Counted from the stretch's first letter, positions 1 to 6,107 are shown. The stretch is 8,901 nt of DNA from Bacteroidales bacterium (GCA_027073875.1 JALTEO010000170.1:1-8901), one strand, 5' to 3'. Program-made: numbers and translations. Notes: generated by a model from the letters alone, not told the origin.

Positions 1-777
1 AAAATGTGGGATGTGCTGGTAGATCCTGCCCGAAAAATTAGAATTGGAAATAAACTGTTCTTTGGTAAAAATAATGATTTAGTCGCTGAAGTTATTGATA
101 ATACAACATCCAGAGGAAGAACAATTCGTTTCCATTTTCCCGGTCCTTATGAGGATTTTAAGAAAAAACTATATCAATTAGGAGAAGCTCCGGTTCCAAA
201 ATTTATTAACAGACCTGTAGAAAAATTAGATTTTGAACGGTATCAAACCGTTTTTGCCAAACATATTGGTGCAGTAGCTGCTCCCAGTGCAGGAATGCAC
301 TTTAGCCGTGAACTGTTAAAACGATTGGAAATAAAAGGTGTGGATTTGGCTGAGATTACGCTACATGCCGGATTGGGGAATTTCAGGGAAATCAATGTGG
401 AAGACCTGAGAAAACACAAGATTGACTCCGAAGAAATGATTTTATCCGAAGAAACCGCTGAAAAAATTAATAAGACACTTGATAACGAACACAATGTTTG
501 TGCAGTTGGAACAACCGTTCTAAGAGCTATTGAAACACCTATTACTACCACTCATCGCGTAACACCTTATGAAGGATGGACCAGTAAATTTATACAACCG
601 CCCTACGAAGTGAATATTCCCACAAGAATGATTTCTAATTTTCATTTTCCCTACTCATTAATGATAGTAAATGTCTCAGCTTTTGCCGGTTATGAATTTT
701 TGATGGAAGCGTATAAGGTGGCGGTTAAAGAAAAATACCATTTTGGTACTTACGGTGATGCCATGCTCATTTTGTAG
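1..777 (+). CDS. queA: S-adenosylmethionine:tRNA ribosyltransferase-isomerase QueA, 5'-truncated by window edge
   Basis: QueA transfers and isomerises the ribosyl group of S-adenosylmethionine onto preQ1 at the wobble position of tRNAs for Tyr, His, Asn and Asp, giving epoxyqueuosine; it acts in the cytoplasm. The frame is open from base 1, and the first visible ATG (base 4) sits in the middle of the family alignment (WDVLVDPARKIRIGNKL), so it is not the true start. About 258 of roughly 350 residues are present and the N-terminal ~90 lie outside the window. Family landmarks seen are AAPSAGMHFS, the THAGLGNF-type block (LHAGLGNFREI), KHKIDSEEM, CAVGTTVLRAIE and the C-terminal YGDAMLIL. One oddity is that the usual NFHxPxSTLLMLVSAF stretch reads NFHFPYSLMIVNVSAF (637-684), in frame. 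The TAG stop is 2 bp before the ATG of the next gene, which suggests co-transcription. Confidence 0.95.
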   Translation, partial: KMWDVLVDPARKIRIGNKLFFGKNNDLVAEVIDNTTSRGRTIRFHFPGPYEDFKKKLYQLGEAPVPKFINRPVEKLDFERYQTVFAKHIGAVAAPSAGMHFSRELLKRLEIKGVDLAEITLHAGLGNFREINVEDLRKHKIDSEEMILSEETAEKINKTLDNEHNVCAVGTTVLRAIETPITTTHRVTPYEGWTSKFIQPPYEVNIPTRMISNFHFPYSLMIVNVSAFAGYEFLMEAYKVAVKEKYHFGTYGDAMLIL

Positions 778-779
778 TG

Positions 780-1547
780 ATGTGGGTTGATACACATACC
801 CATCTTTATCTCAAAGAATTTGATAAAGACAGGGTGGCTATTATCAATGAAAGTATTGAGATGGGGGTCAGCAAAATGTTTTTCCCTAATATTGATGAGC
901 AATCAATCAGTCCTTTATTAAAAACAACTACTCAATTTCCGGAAAATTGTTTTCCGATGATTGGTTTGCATCCGGAGTCAGTTGATAAAAATTTTGAATC
1001 AAAATTAGCTATTATAGAAAAATGGCTGTCAAAAGAAAAGTTTTACGGTATCGGAGAGATTGGAATTGATTTGTATTGGGACAAAACTTTCAAGGCAGAG
1101 CAAATGATTGCTTTTGAAATGCAATTAAATTGGGCAAAAAAACATCAGTTGCCGGCTATTATTCATATTCGTGATGCTTTTGATGAGGTTTTTAGTGTTA
1201 TCAAAAAAGTAAATAGCCCTGAGCTTTTCGGAATTTTTCATTGTTTTACAGGAACCTATGAACAAGCACTACACGCCATAAATCTTGGATTTTTACTGGG
1301 AATAGGAGGAATAGCAACTTTCAAAAAATCACCTTTGCCAAATATTTTGCAGAAAATACCGTTATCACATATTGTTTTAGAAACGGACTCCCCATATTTA
1401 GCACCTGTTCCATATCGCGGTAAACGAAATAAAAGTGCTTACATTCCGTTGATTGGCAGAAAAGTGGCAGAAATAACAGGTCGTTCTGTTCAAGAGGTTG
1501 CAGAAATTACAACCGCCAATGCTCTGAAAATTTTTGAAAGAAAATAA
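780..1547 (+). CDS. tatD: TatD-family metal-dependent hydrolase (DNase)
   Basis: This is a 255-residue protein of normal length for TatD-type nucleases, which are two-metal TIM-barrel enzymes that act as 3'-5' exonucleases on DNA and have also been linked to RNA and D-aminoacyl-tRNA turnover in some species. All expected metal ligands are visible: the HxH of DTHTHLYL (H6, H8), Glu93 in GIGEIGID, His129 in IIHIRDA, His154 in GIFHCFTG and Asp203 in LETDSPYLAP, followed by the usual PYRGKRN. I chose ATG 780 because it gives the standard MWVDTHTH N-terminus. A GTG at 777 would add one residue and overlap the queA stop, so the two genes are almost certainly translated from one message. The exact substrate cannot be read from sequence. 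No clear terminator follows. Confidence 0.95.
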   Translation: MWVDTHTHLYLKEFDKDRVAIINESIEMGVSKMFFPNIDEQSISPLLKTTTQFPENCFPMIGLHPESVDKNFESKLAIIEKWLSKEKFYGIGEIGIDLYWDKTFKAEQMIAFEMQLNWAKKHQLPAIIHIRDAFDEVFSVIKKVNSPELFGIFHCFTGTYEQALHAINLGFLLGIGGIATFKKSPLPNILQKIPLSHIVLETDSPYLAPVPYRGKRNKSAYIPLIGRKVAEITGRSVQEVAEITTANALKIFERK

Positions 1548-1560
1548 ATTTAAAAAAATG

Positions 1561-1590
1561 TTGTATCTTATATATTTTTTTTAATTTAGC
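1561..1590 (+). promoter_or_regulatory. Possible promoter of the tRNA-Ser gene
   Basis: TTG at 1561-1563 and TAATTTAG at 1582-1589 are 18 bp apart. The second element matches five of six fixed positions of the Bacteroidota -7 element TAnnTTTG. The tRNA begins 26 bp downstream, so the transcript would have a short 5' leader. The region is AT-rich, so a chance match is possible. Confidence 0.35.
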
Positions 1591-1615
1591 GGCTCTTAAA
1601 AAGTTCTTTTAATTA

Positions 1616-1702
1616 GGAGAAATGGCCGAGTGGTCGAAGGCGCATGTTTGGAGTACATGTAATCGGGCAACCGGTTCGGGGGTTCGAATCCCTCTTTCTC
1701 CG
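1616..1702 (+). tRNA. tRNA-Ser (anticodon GGA)
   Basis: The 87-nt cloverleaf can be folded by eye. The acceptor arm is GGAGAAA (1616-1622) with TTTCTCC (1695-1701) and discriminator G1702. The anticodon stem is CATGT/ACATG (1643-1647, 1655-1659), with loop TTGGAGT and anticodon GGA at 1650-1652, which reads UCC and UCU. A long class II variable arm follows (about 1660-1677), as expected for serine, and then a T arm GGGGG-TTCGAAT-CCCTC (1678-1694) with one G-T pair. The D region contains TGGCCGAGTGGTCGAAGGC, also typical of serine tRNAs. The CCA end is not encoded (GCT follows), so it must be added afterwards. Confidence 0.97.
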
Positions 1703-1740
1703 CTATTTATCAAAATTTAATAATTTAATCAATTTTTACT

Positions 1741-2586
1741 ATGAAGAAAATTGTTGCATTAATCGGTGTTTTCACACTATTATTCTTTTCAAACAATGTT
1801 ATGTTTGGACAAGACTCTACTGCCACCAGTAATGATACTACAGTGGTTCAGAATGACTCAACTCAACAAACAGCTGTACAGAAAACAGTTAAAGACACGA
1901 CAAAAGAAGCAGCTACTACTGCTGCTACTGATGTGCCGGACAAAGCCGGTATGGCATACCAGATTAAACAAAAGTTTATTGAAGGTGGTCCCGGATTTAT
2001 GGCATTAATTTTATTGTCTTTAATCTTAGGTTTGGCTTTAGCTATTGAAAGAATCTTGTACCTGAATTTGGCTTCTATCAATACGCAGAAGTTTGTAGAA
2101 CAAGTTGAAGATGCTTTGAATTCTAATGGTTTGGAAGGTGCAAAAGAGTTATGTAAAAATACGAAAGGACCTATTGCCAGTATTTTTTATCAGGGCTTTA
2201 TGAGGTATGAAGAAAGTAAAGACTTGGAAATGGTCGAAAAAGCTGTTATGTCATATGGTAGTGTCCAAATGGGATTAATGGAAAGAGGATTAACATGGAT
2301 TGCACTATTTATTGCTTTAGCTCCAATGCTTGGTTTCATGGGAACTGTAATTGGTATGATTGGTGCTTTCGATTCCATTCAAGCAGCCGGTAGTATTTCT
2401 CCGGCATTGGTAGCCGGTGGTATTAAAGTGGCTTTGATTACCACAGTATCCGGTTTGATTGTTGCTATTATCCTTCAGATTTTCTATAACTATATCGTTT
2501 CTAAAATTGATTCTATCGTTAATCACATGGAAGATGCTTCTATTACTCTGTTGGACTTATTAGTAAAATTCAATGCTAAAAACTAA
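1741..2586 (+). CDS. exbB: ExbB/TolQ/MotA-type proton channel subunit
   Basis: ExbB forms the pentameric inner-membrane channel which, with ExbD, uses the proton gradient to energise TonB and hence TonB-dependent transporters in the outer membrane. The 281-residue protein has a signal peptide (1-23, ending NVMFG before QD). A Thr/Gln/Ala-rich, probably disordered periplasmic stretch follows (25-68), as in other Bacteroidota ExbB proteins but absent from E. coli ExbB. Three membrane helices follow at about 86-108, 185-208 and 222-248, with a cytoplasmic domain between the first two. Channel-lining features are visible: GFMGTVIGMIGAF (T202) in the second helix and ALITTVSGLIVAI (T234/T235) in the third. 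It is the first gene of a four-gene operon, 38 bp after the tRNA. I see no convincing TAnnTTTG promoter in that gap, so read-through from the tRNA is possible. TolQ is an alternative name, but the tandem exbD genes favour ExbB. Confidence 0.95.
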   Translation: MKKIVALIGVFTLLFFSNNVMFGQDSTATSNDTTVVQNDSTQQTAVQKTVKDTTKEAATTAATDVPDKAGMAYQIKQKFIEGGPGFMALILLSLILGLALAIERILYLNLASINTQKFVEQVEDALNSNGLEGAKELCKNTKGPIASIFYQGFMRYEESKDLEMVEKAVMSYGSVQMGLMERGLTWIALFIALAPMLGFMGTVIGMIGAFDSIQAAGSISPALVAGGIKVALITTVSGLIVAIILQIFYNYIVSKIDSIVNHMEDASITLLDLLVKFNAKN

Positions 2587-2592
2587 ATAATC

Positions 2593-3006
2593 ATGAAATT
2601 ATCTAAGTTAACATCTTATACGATGTATGTTCTTTTGGGATTAGGTGCCCTATTGGTAATTCTATATTACTTAGGTGCGGTATCCGAAGAACCAATATTA
2701 GACCTTGCATATATTTACTTTGGAATCGCTGCTATCGCTTCTATTGTGTTCCCAATTATATACTTAATTACTAATCCAAAAGGAGCAATAAGTATTATTA
2801 TTGGACTTGTACTTATAGGAATAATTGTATTAATTAGTTATTTCTTGGCTTCCGATCAAGTAATGCATATTTCCGGTTACACAGGAACAGATAATGTTCC
2901 CGGAACATTAAAAGCAGTGGGAACAGGACTTTACACAATGTACATCTTGTTCTCTCTCTCCATAATAGCAATTCTTTATTCTGAAATTTCCAGTGCATTT
3001 AAATAA
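2593..3006 (+). CDS. Small four-helix membrane protein of unknown function in the exb operon
   Basis: I do not recognise a named domain. The 137-residue product is almost entirely hydrophobic, with four predicted membrane helices at about 9-29, 38-58, 64-87 and 110-134. A short polar loop (about 88-108, rich in Gly and Thr) precedes the last helix. It starts 6 bp after the exbB stop on the same strand and is followed by the first exbD, so it is probably made and assembled with the ExbB-ExbD complex. From general knowledge, Bacteroidota exb operons often carry a small membrane protein at this point, which argues for a conserved accessory role such as stabilising or tuning the channel. That role is inference only. 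There is no signal peptide distinct from the first helix. Confidence 0.85.
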   Translation: MKLSKLTSYTMYVLLGLGALLVILYYLGAVSEEPILDLAYIYFGIAAIASIVFPIIYLITNPKGAISIIIGLVLIGIIVLISYFLASDQVMHISGYTGTDNVPGTLKAVGTGLYTMYILFSLSIIAILYSEISSAFK

Positions 3007-3013
3007 AATTATT

Positions 3014-3047
3014 AAGGCAATGATACTAATTGGTGTCGTTGCCTTTT
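3014..3047 (+). terminator. Intra-operon hairpin between the four-helix protein gene and exbD1 (attenuator-type terminator or processing site)
   Basis: Bases 3014-3026 pair with 3033-3045 in a 13-bp stem that includes two G-U pairs (3021:3038 and 3024:3035), with the six-base loop TAATTG. Only four T bases in total (3044-3047) follow the GCC, the first two of them within the stem, so termination would be partial. The hairpin lies wholly in the 54-bp gap before exbD1, which fits a device that lowers ExbD expression relative to ExbB or marks an RNA processing point. The structure is plain to see; its function is inferred. Confidence 0.6.
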
Positions 3048-3060
3048 AAAAATTAACAAT

Positions 3061-3642
3061 ATGGCAAAACGAGAACTTCAAGAAATCAATGCAGGGTCAA
3101 TGGCAGATATTGCCTTTCTTTTGCTTATCTTTTTCTTGGTTGCCACCACCATGGATACCGATACCGGTTTAGCAAGGAAATTACCTCCTATGCCGGATAA
3201 AAATCAACAACAAGATAATAATAAAATTAAAGAACGAAATGTATTTGTGGTATTGATTAATAGTCATAATCAATTATTGGTGGAAGGCGAATTGACACAA
3301 GTGCGTGATTTAAAGAATAAAGCAAAAGAGTTTATTGCCAACCCATTGGATAAAGCGGATTTGCCCGAAAAGAAACCTACCGAGGTCAAATATTTCGGTA
3401 CTTATCCTGTTTCAAAAGGCATTATTTCGCTTCAAAACGATCGTGGTACAAGTTATAAAACTTATATAGCGGTTCAAAATGAATTGGTTGCTGCCTATAA
3501 TGAATTGCGTGATGAGTTGGCTATGCAAAAATTCGGAAAATCTTTTAAAGACTTAAAAGAAGACCAGCAGAAAGCCATTAAGAAAATTTATCCACAACGC
3601 ATTTCCGAAGCTGAACCTAAAAATATAGGAGGGAAAAAATAA
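3061..3642 (+). CDS. exbD: ExbD/TolR-family biopolymer transport protein (first copy)
   Basis: ExbD is the single-helix partner that sits in the ExbB pore and passes proton flow on to TonB in the periplasm. The 193-residue protein has a short cytoplasmic N-terminus and one membrane helix (about 14-31, MADIAFLLLIFFLVATT) that carries the essential Asp at position 16. A periplasmic domain follows. It is longer than E. coli ExbD (141 residues). The extra length lies in the periplasmic region, where a charged helical stretch (NELVAAYNELRDELAMQKFGK, about 140-160, and the following EDQQKAIKK) occurs, as in other Bacteroidota first-copy ExbD proteins. It lies downstream of a strong hairpin and 1 bp before the second exbD. 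Two different ExbD proteins suggest a heterodimer in the ExbB pentamer; that is inference. Confidence 0.93.
   Translation: MAKRELQEINAGSMADIAFLLLIFFLVATTMDTDTGLARKLPPMPDKNQQQDNNKIKERNVFVVLINSHNQLLVEGELTQVRDLKNKAKEFIANPLDKADLPEKKPTEVKYFGTYPVSKGIISLQNDRGTSYKTYIAVQNELVAAYNELRDELAMQKFGKSFKDLKEDQQKAIKKIYPQRISEAEPKNIGGKK
3627..3633 (+). promoter_or_regulatory. Shine-Dalgarno-like AGGAGGG before exbD2
   Basis: AGGAGGG ends 10 bases before the ATG at 3644. It is unusual here because the other starts in the window lack such a motif, as is normal in Bacteroidota. It also encodes part of the GGKK tail of the first ExbD, so coding constraint alone could explain it. Confidence 0.35.
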
Positions 3643-3643
3643 A

Positions 3644-4117
3644 ATGTCAAAATTCTCAAGCAAAAAGAAAAAAAGTAATCCGGCAATCTCTACTGCTTCG
3701 TTGCCTGATATTATTTTTATGTTGTTATTCTTTTTTATGGTAACGACAGTAATGCGAGAGGTTGAGCTTAAAATTAAAGTACAGGTGCCTGAAGCTACTG
3801 AGTTACAGAAGTTGGAAAAGAAATCACTGGTAAGTTATATTTATATAGGTAAGCCATTAAAGGCATATCGTAGCTTTTTTGGAACAGAACCCCGTATTCA
3901 GTTAAATGATGCTTTTGCTCAGGTTTCAGATATTCAACAATACATTATCAACCAACGCGAAGCTCACGACGAAAAGGAAGTACCTTTGTTAACTACATCG
4001 CTCAAAGTTGACGAGGATGTAACAATGGGAATTGTTACCGATGTAAAACAAGAACTTCGTAAGATTAATGCACTAAAAATTAATTATTCAGCGCGTAAAA
4101 GAATGACAGATTTATAA
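3644..4117 (+). CDS. exbD: ExbD/TolR-family biopolymer transport protein (second copy)
   Basis: This second ExbD paralogue has 157 residues: a lysine-rich cytoplasmic N-terminus (KKKK at 7-10), one membrane helix (about 23-39, IIFMLLFFFMVTTVM) with the conserved Asp at position 22 (SLPDIIFML), and a periplasmic domain. It diverges strongly from the first copy and lacks that copy's C-terminal charged extension. This points to specialised partners in one ExbB channel rather than a recent duplication. It starts 1 bp after the first exbD stop, so translation is probably coupled. It is the last gene of the operon, with two terminator hairpins beginning 27 bp beyond its stop. TolR is the alternative family name. 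Confidence 0.92.
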   Translation: MSKFSSKKKKSNPAISTASLPDIIFMLLFFFMVTTVMREVELKIKVQVPEATELQKLEKKSLVSYIYIGKPLKAYRSFFGTEPRIQLNDAFAQVSDIQQYIINQREAHDEKEVPLLTTSLKVDEDVTMGIVTDVKQELRKINALKINYSARKRMTDL

Positions 4118-4124
4118 AAAGAAG

Positions 4125-4137
4125 TGTCATCCTGAAC
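4125..4137 (+). repeat. 13-bp fragment of a dispersed repeat shared with the element at 8444-8578
   Basis: TGTCATCCTGAAC is identical to the reverse complement of 8540-8552 and one base different from 8473-8485. It sits directly after the exb operon and 7 bp before a terminator hairpin. The match covers only the outer end of the repeat arm, so this is either a degraded copy or a related repeat family. Confidence 0.5.
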
Positions 4138-4144
4138 TTGCCCG

Positions 4145-4171
4145 CCCTCGAAACTTTGTTTCGGGGTTTTT
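4145..4171 (+). terminator. Intrinsic terminator of the exb operon (first of two)
   Basis: CCCTCGAAAC (4145-4154) pairs with GTTTCGGGG (4158-4166), leaving one bulged T and a TTT loop. Five T bases follow at 4167-4171. On the + strand this is a good rho-independent terminator 27 bp after exbD2. Read on the minus strand the hairpin is not followed by a T run, so it should not act on the converging GSCFA gene. Confidence 0.75.
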
Positions 4172-4187
4172 CCTGCATTTGTCTTAA

Positions 4188-5165
4188 TTAATGAAATATT
4201 AATGCCCGTTCTTTAGAGAAATCAAGGAACGGGTATTTTTTTGCCAGTTGATTAATCGTATTATTCAGCTTATCTCTCCAATCATTTATATTTGAAACAT
4301 CGGTAATTTTATGCTGTAACATTCTCTTGATTTTATCAACATCTTGCATCACGGGGAAACCAGTCTTATCAATTAAACTTTTTGCAAAGTGATAGAAAAT
4401 ATATTGGATGGCAGTAGTACTCAGATGTGTTAACGATTCATCGTAATACCGGTAATCACGGAGATCATCCATCATTATTTCGTAGGCAGGAAAATAAAAA
4501 GTGTTGGGATAGTTTTCAATTACCTGATGAACAGCAGAAATCAATTGTGCTTTGCTTCGTTGGTTTTCTGTCAATCCATCTTTCAGATGACGGATAGGAC
4601 TGATTGTAAACACCACTTTTTTATTTTCTCCGGTAATTTTCAGAATAGTTTCGAGCGAATTTTTGATAGTGTTTGTGTCTAATAAGGAACGATTAAATAA
4701 AGAAGCCGGTTGCTTGTGGCAATTAGAAACAATTTTGCCTGTTGTTTTTAGCTGATAAGCAAAAGAAGTACCGAGTGTGATAAAAATGATTTCAGCTTTT
4801 TGGAAAAAATCATGAGCCGACTGAACAGCAATATTTATTTTGTCTATTGTGCTTTTAGAATTGTTGCTTGAGAATAAAGTGTTAAACGAATAATGAAAAT
4901 ATTTACTGCCGGAAAATATTAAATCTTTTTCTGTGAATTGCTTTTGCTCATTGATAATTTGTAGTGTATTTAAAATTGATACCGGATTATAAATGGTTCC
5001 AAGTGGATTAATTAGAACAGGAAACTTAAAATACTCAAGTTGACTGCCAATATTATCAGAGAAGCAAGAACCCAAAAAAAACAAAGGTGTTTGATAATTT
5101 ATTGAAAACGGAAAGGATGGAATTTCAATGGGTGTACGGTCCTTTGGTAAGTCAAGAAAATTCAT
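4188..5165 (-). CDS. GSCFA-domain protein (SGNH-hydrolase-like)
   Basis: The 325-residue protein carries the GSCFA family landmarks in order: LGSCFSDNIG (GSCFS at 32-36, Ser33 the probable nucleophile), LINPLGTIYNPVSI, ITLGTSFAYQ then NCHKQPASLFNRSLL, FTISPIRHLKDGLTENQRSKAQL, and YFPAYEIMMDDLRDYRYYDESLTHLSTTAIQYI. The last block supplies the probable Asp/His pair. GSCFA proteins resemble SGNH/GDSL esterases, but their substrate is not established to my knowledge, so a cell-surface glycan or ester function is only a guess. No signal peptide is visible, so the protein is predicted to be cytoplasmic. It starts 2 bp after the porT stop and is therefore probably in one operon with it. No T-run terminator for this strand is seen after its stop. 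Confidence 0.9.
   Translation of the reverse strand: MNFLDLPKDRTPIEIPSFPFSINYQTPLFFLGSCFSDNIGSQLEYFKFPVLINPLGTIYNPVSILNTLQIINEQKQFTEKDLIFSGSKYFHYSFNTLFSSNNSKSTIDKINIAVQSAHDFFQKAEIIFITLGTSFAYQLKTTGKIVSNCHKQPASLFNRSLLDTNTIKNSLETILKITGENKKVVFTISPIRHLKDGLTENQRSKAQLISAVHQVIENYPNTFYFPAYEIMMDDLRDYRYYDESLTHLSTTAIQYIFYHFAKSLIDKTGFPVMQDVDKIKRMLQHKITDVSNINDWRDKLNNTINQLAKKYPFLDFSKERALIFH
4205..4242 (+). terminator. Second + strand terminator, embedded in the 3' end of the convergent GSCFA gene
   Basis: CCCGTTCTTT (4205-4214) pairs with AAGGAACGGG (4224-4233) in a 10-bp stem with one G-T pair and a nine-base loop. A TA then precedes seven T bases (4236-4242). It lies inside the last ~18 codons of the opposite-strand gene, so the same DNA codes for protein on one strand and probably stops transcription on the other. 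Confidence 0.65.
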
Positions 5166-5167
5166 TT

Positions 5168-5950
5168 TTATTTTTTCCCTTTTCGTTTACTGCGATCAAA
5201 GAAACTAAAGAAATTGCTGGCATCACTTCCTTCAAAAAGTAAAGAAATAATCAGCATTTTGGAATTCATTCGTTCAATAGATGAGGTAAACTGTGTTTCA
5301 TCCGGTACCAAAACATTGCGAATACCTACAGTATATTTTATTTCCATGGCAAATTTAAAATATTCTAGAAAGAAATCAGTGCCAAATCCTACTTCGTAGT
5401 ACCAATCAGTTTTTCGTAAACGGACTTTAGGTCGTTCTCCAGGGTCAATAAAATTTCGTGCTGCTAAATCGTATCTGAAAGCACCTCCTCCGATAACATA
5501 GGCACGAAAATTATTTAATCTGTCCGATTTATACTTAAAAAGAACAGGAACATCTAAAAATGTAGATTCCAACATCATATCTACTTTTTTAAAAATAGAA
5601 TCTTGTGTAAGGACTTCATATTCAAGATTTCGTTGACCAAAATTTAAGCCGGGTAAACACCGGATAGAAAGTTTTGGAATAATGTTGTAGTTAGCAATAA
5701 TATTAATATTGAATCCGACATTTCTGCGATTCTCAATGGAATAAATGCTGTCAAGGTGGAAAAAATCAGGTGAATTGTGAATGGTAAAATCCATGGTATT
5801 AATACCTAATGCCATCCCAAAATGCATTTTTTGTTGGTCATATTTGGGCAAATTTTTAGGTAAAGCTCTTTGTGAGAAAAGAGGAAATGATATAAAAATC
5901 AGTATGATAGCTGTAAGTACTTTCAAGAAAAATCTTTTATTCACAAACAC
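5168..5950 (-). CDS. porT: PorT/SprT-like outer-membrane beta-barrel protein of type IX secretion
   Basis: PorT is an outer-membrane barrel required for the type IX secretion system, which exports proteins with a C-terminal sorting domain in Bacteroidota. The 260-residue product has a signal peptide (about 1-26, ending PLFS before Q). PorT-like blocks follow: LPKYDQQKMHFGMALGINTMDF, FLDVPVLFKYKSDRLNNFRAYVIGGGAFRYDLA, DWYYEVGFGTDFFLEYFKFAMEIKYTVGIRNVLVP and SIERMNSKMLIISLLFE. These contain alternating aromatic and small residues typical of beta strands. A basic tail ends the protein (RSKRKGKK). The frame opens with GTG at 5950; a second GTG at 5944 gives MNKRFFLKV, a more usual signal-peptide start and perhaps the real one. 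No ATG is available. The gene is divergent from the phosphate transporter and is followed 2 bp later by the GSCFA gene. Confidence 0.88.
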   Translation of the reverse strand: MFVNKRFFLKVLTAIILIFISFPLFSQRALPKNLPKYDQQKMHFGMALGINTMDFTIHNSPDFFHLDSIYSIENRRNVGFNINIIANYNIIPKLSIRCLPGLNFGQRNLEYEVLTQDSIFKKVDMMLESTFLDVPVLFKYKSDRLNNFRAYVIGGGAFRYDLAARNFIDPGERPKVRLRKTDWYYEVGFGTDFFLEYFKFAMEIKYTVGIRNVLVPDETQFTSSIERMNSKMLIISLLFEGSDASNFFSFFDRSKRKGKK

Positions 5951-5991
5951 AAAAATAGTTTTTTTATTGTAGGGGAGTTATAATAATTTCT

Positions 5992-6010
5992 TTCTTTCAA
6001 TATGAAAGAA
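5992..6010. promoter_or_regulatory. Short dyad in the porT/pit intergenic region
   Basis: TTCTTTCA (5992-5999) and TGAAAGAA (6003-6010) are perfect 8-bp inverted arms around ATA. It lies 42 bp upstream of porT on the minus strand and next to the direct-repeat array. It could be an operator or a leader hairpin. The AT-rich setting makes chance possible. Confidence 0.35.
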
Positions 6011-6015
6011 TTTGA

Positions 6016-6070
6016 CTTAACAATAACTTAACATTAACTTAATGTTAAACTAAAAATAAGTTAAAAGAAA
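6016..6070 (+). promoter_or_regulatory. Pho-box-like array of 11-bp direct repeats upstream of the phosphate transporter
   Basis: Three clear units follow one another without gap: CTTAACAATAA (6016-6026), CTTAACATTAA (6027-6037) and CTTAATGTTAA (6038-6048). Two degenerate units follow (ACTAAAAATAA, 6049-6059; GTTAAAAGAAA, 6060-6070). The 11-bp spacing and TTAACA core match the known architecture of PhoB/PhoP binding sites (TTAACA, five bases, TTAACA in Bacillus). Units two and three also form a perfect palindrome with 10-bp arms (6028-6048). The array ends just upstream of TATTTAGC (6077-6084), a weak -7-like element, and 37 bp before the ATG. That is where an activator replacing the -33 contact would sit. 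The assignment to PhoB is inference. Confidence 0.55.
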
Positions 6071-6107
6071 ACGATTTATTTAGCTGAAAATTAAATACAG
6101 AAAAGAA

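Noticed and set aside
1591..1615. Possible hairpin TTAAAA/TTTTAA as a tatD terminator
   Set aside because: Only six A-T pairs, no GC content and no following T run; too weak to support.
1703..1740. Promoter for exbB in the 38-bp gap after the tRNA
   Set aside because: Very AT-rich, with no TTTG-ending -7 element and no -33 partner; nothing supportable.
1644..1832. Open frame across the tRNA and the start of exbB
   Set aside because: It runs through the tRNA and out of frame with exbB; the translation has no domain character.
5950..5957. TATTTTTG on the minus strand as a -7 element for porT
   Set aside because: It matches TAnnTTTG but has no TTG at the right distance upstream, and it would make the transcript start at the second GTG. 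It may be coincidence in T-rich DNA.
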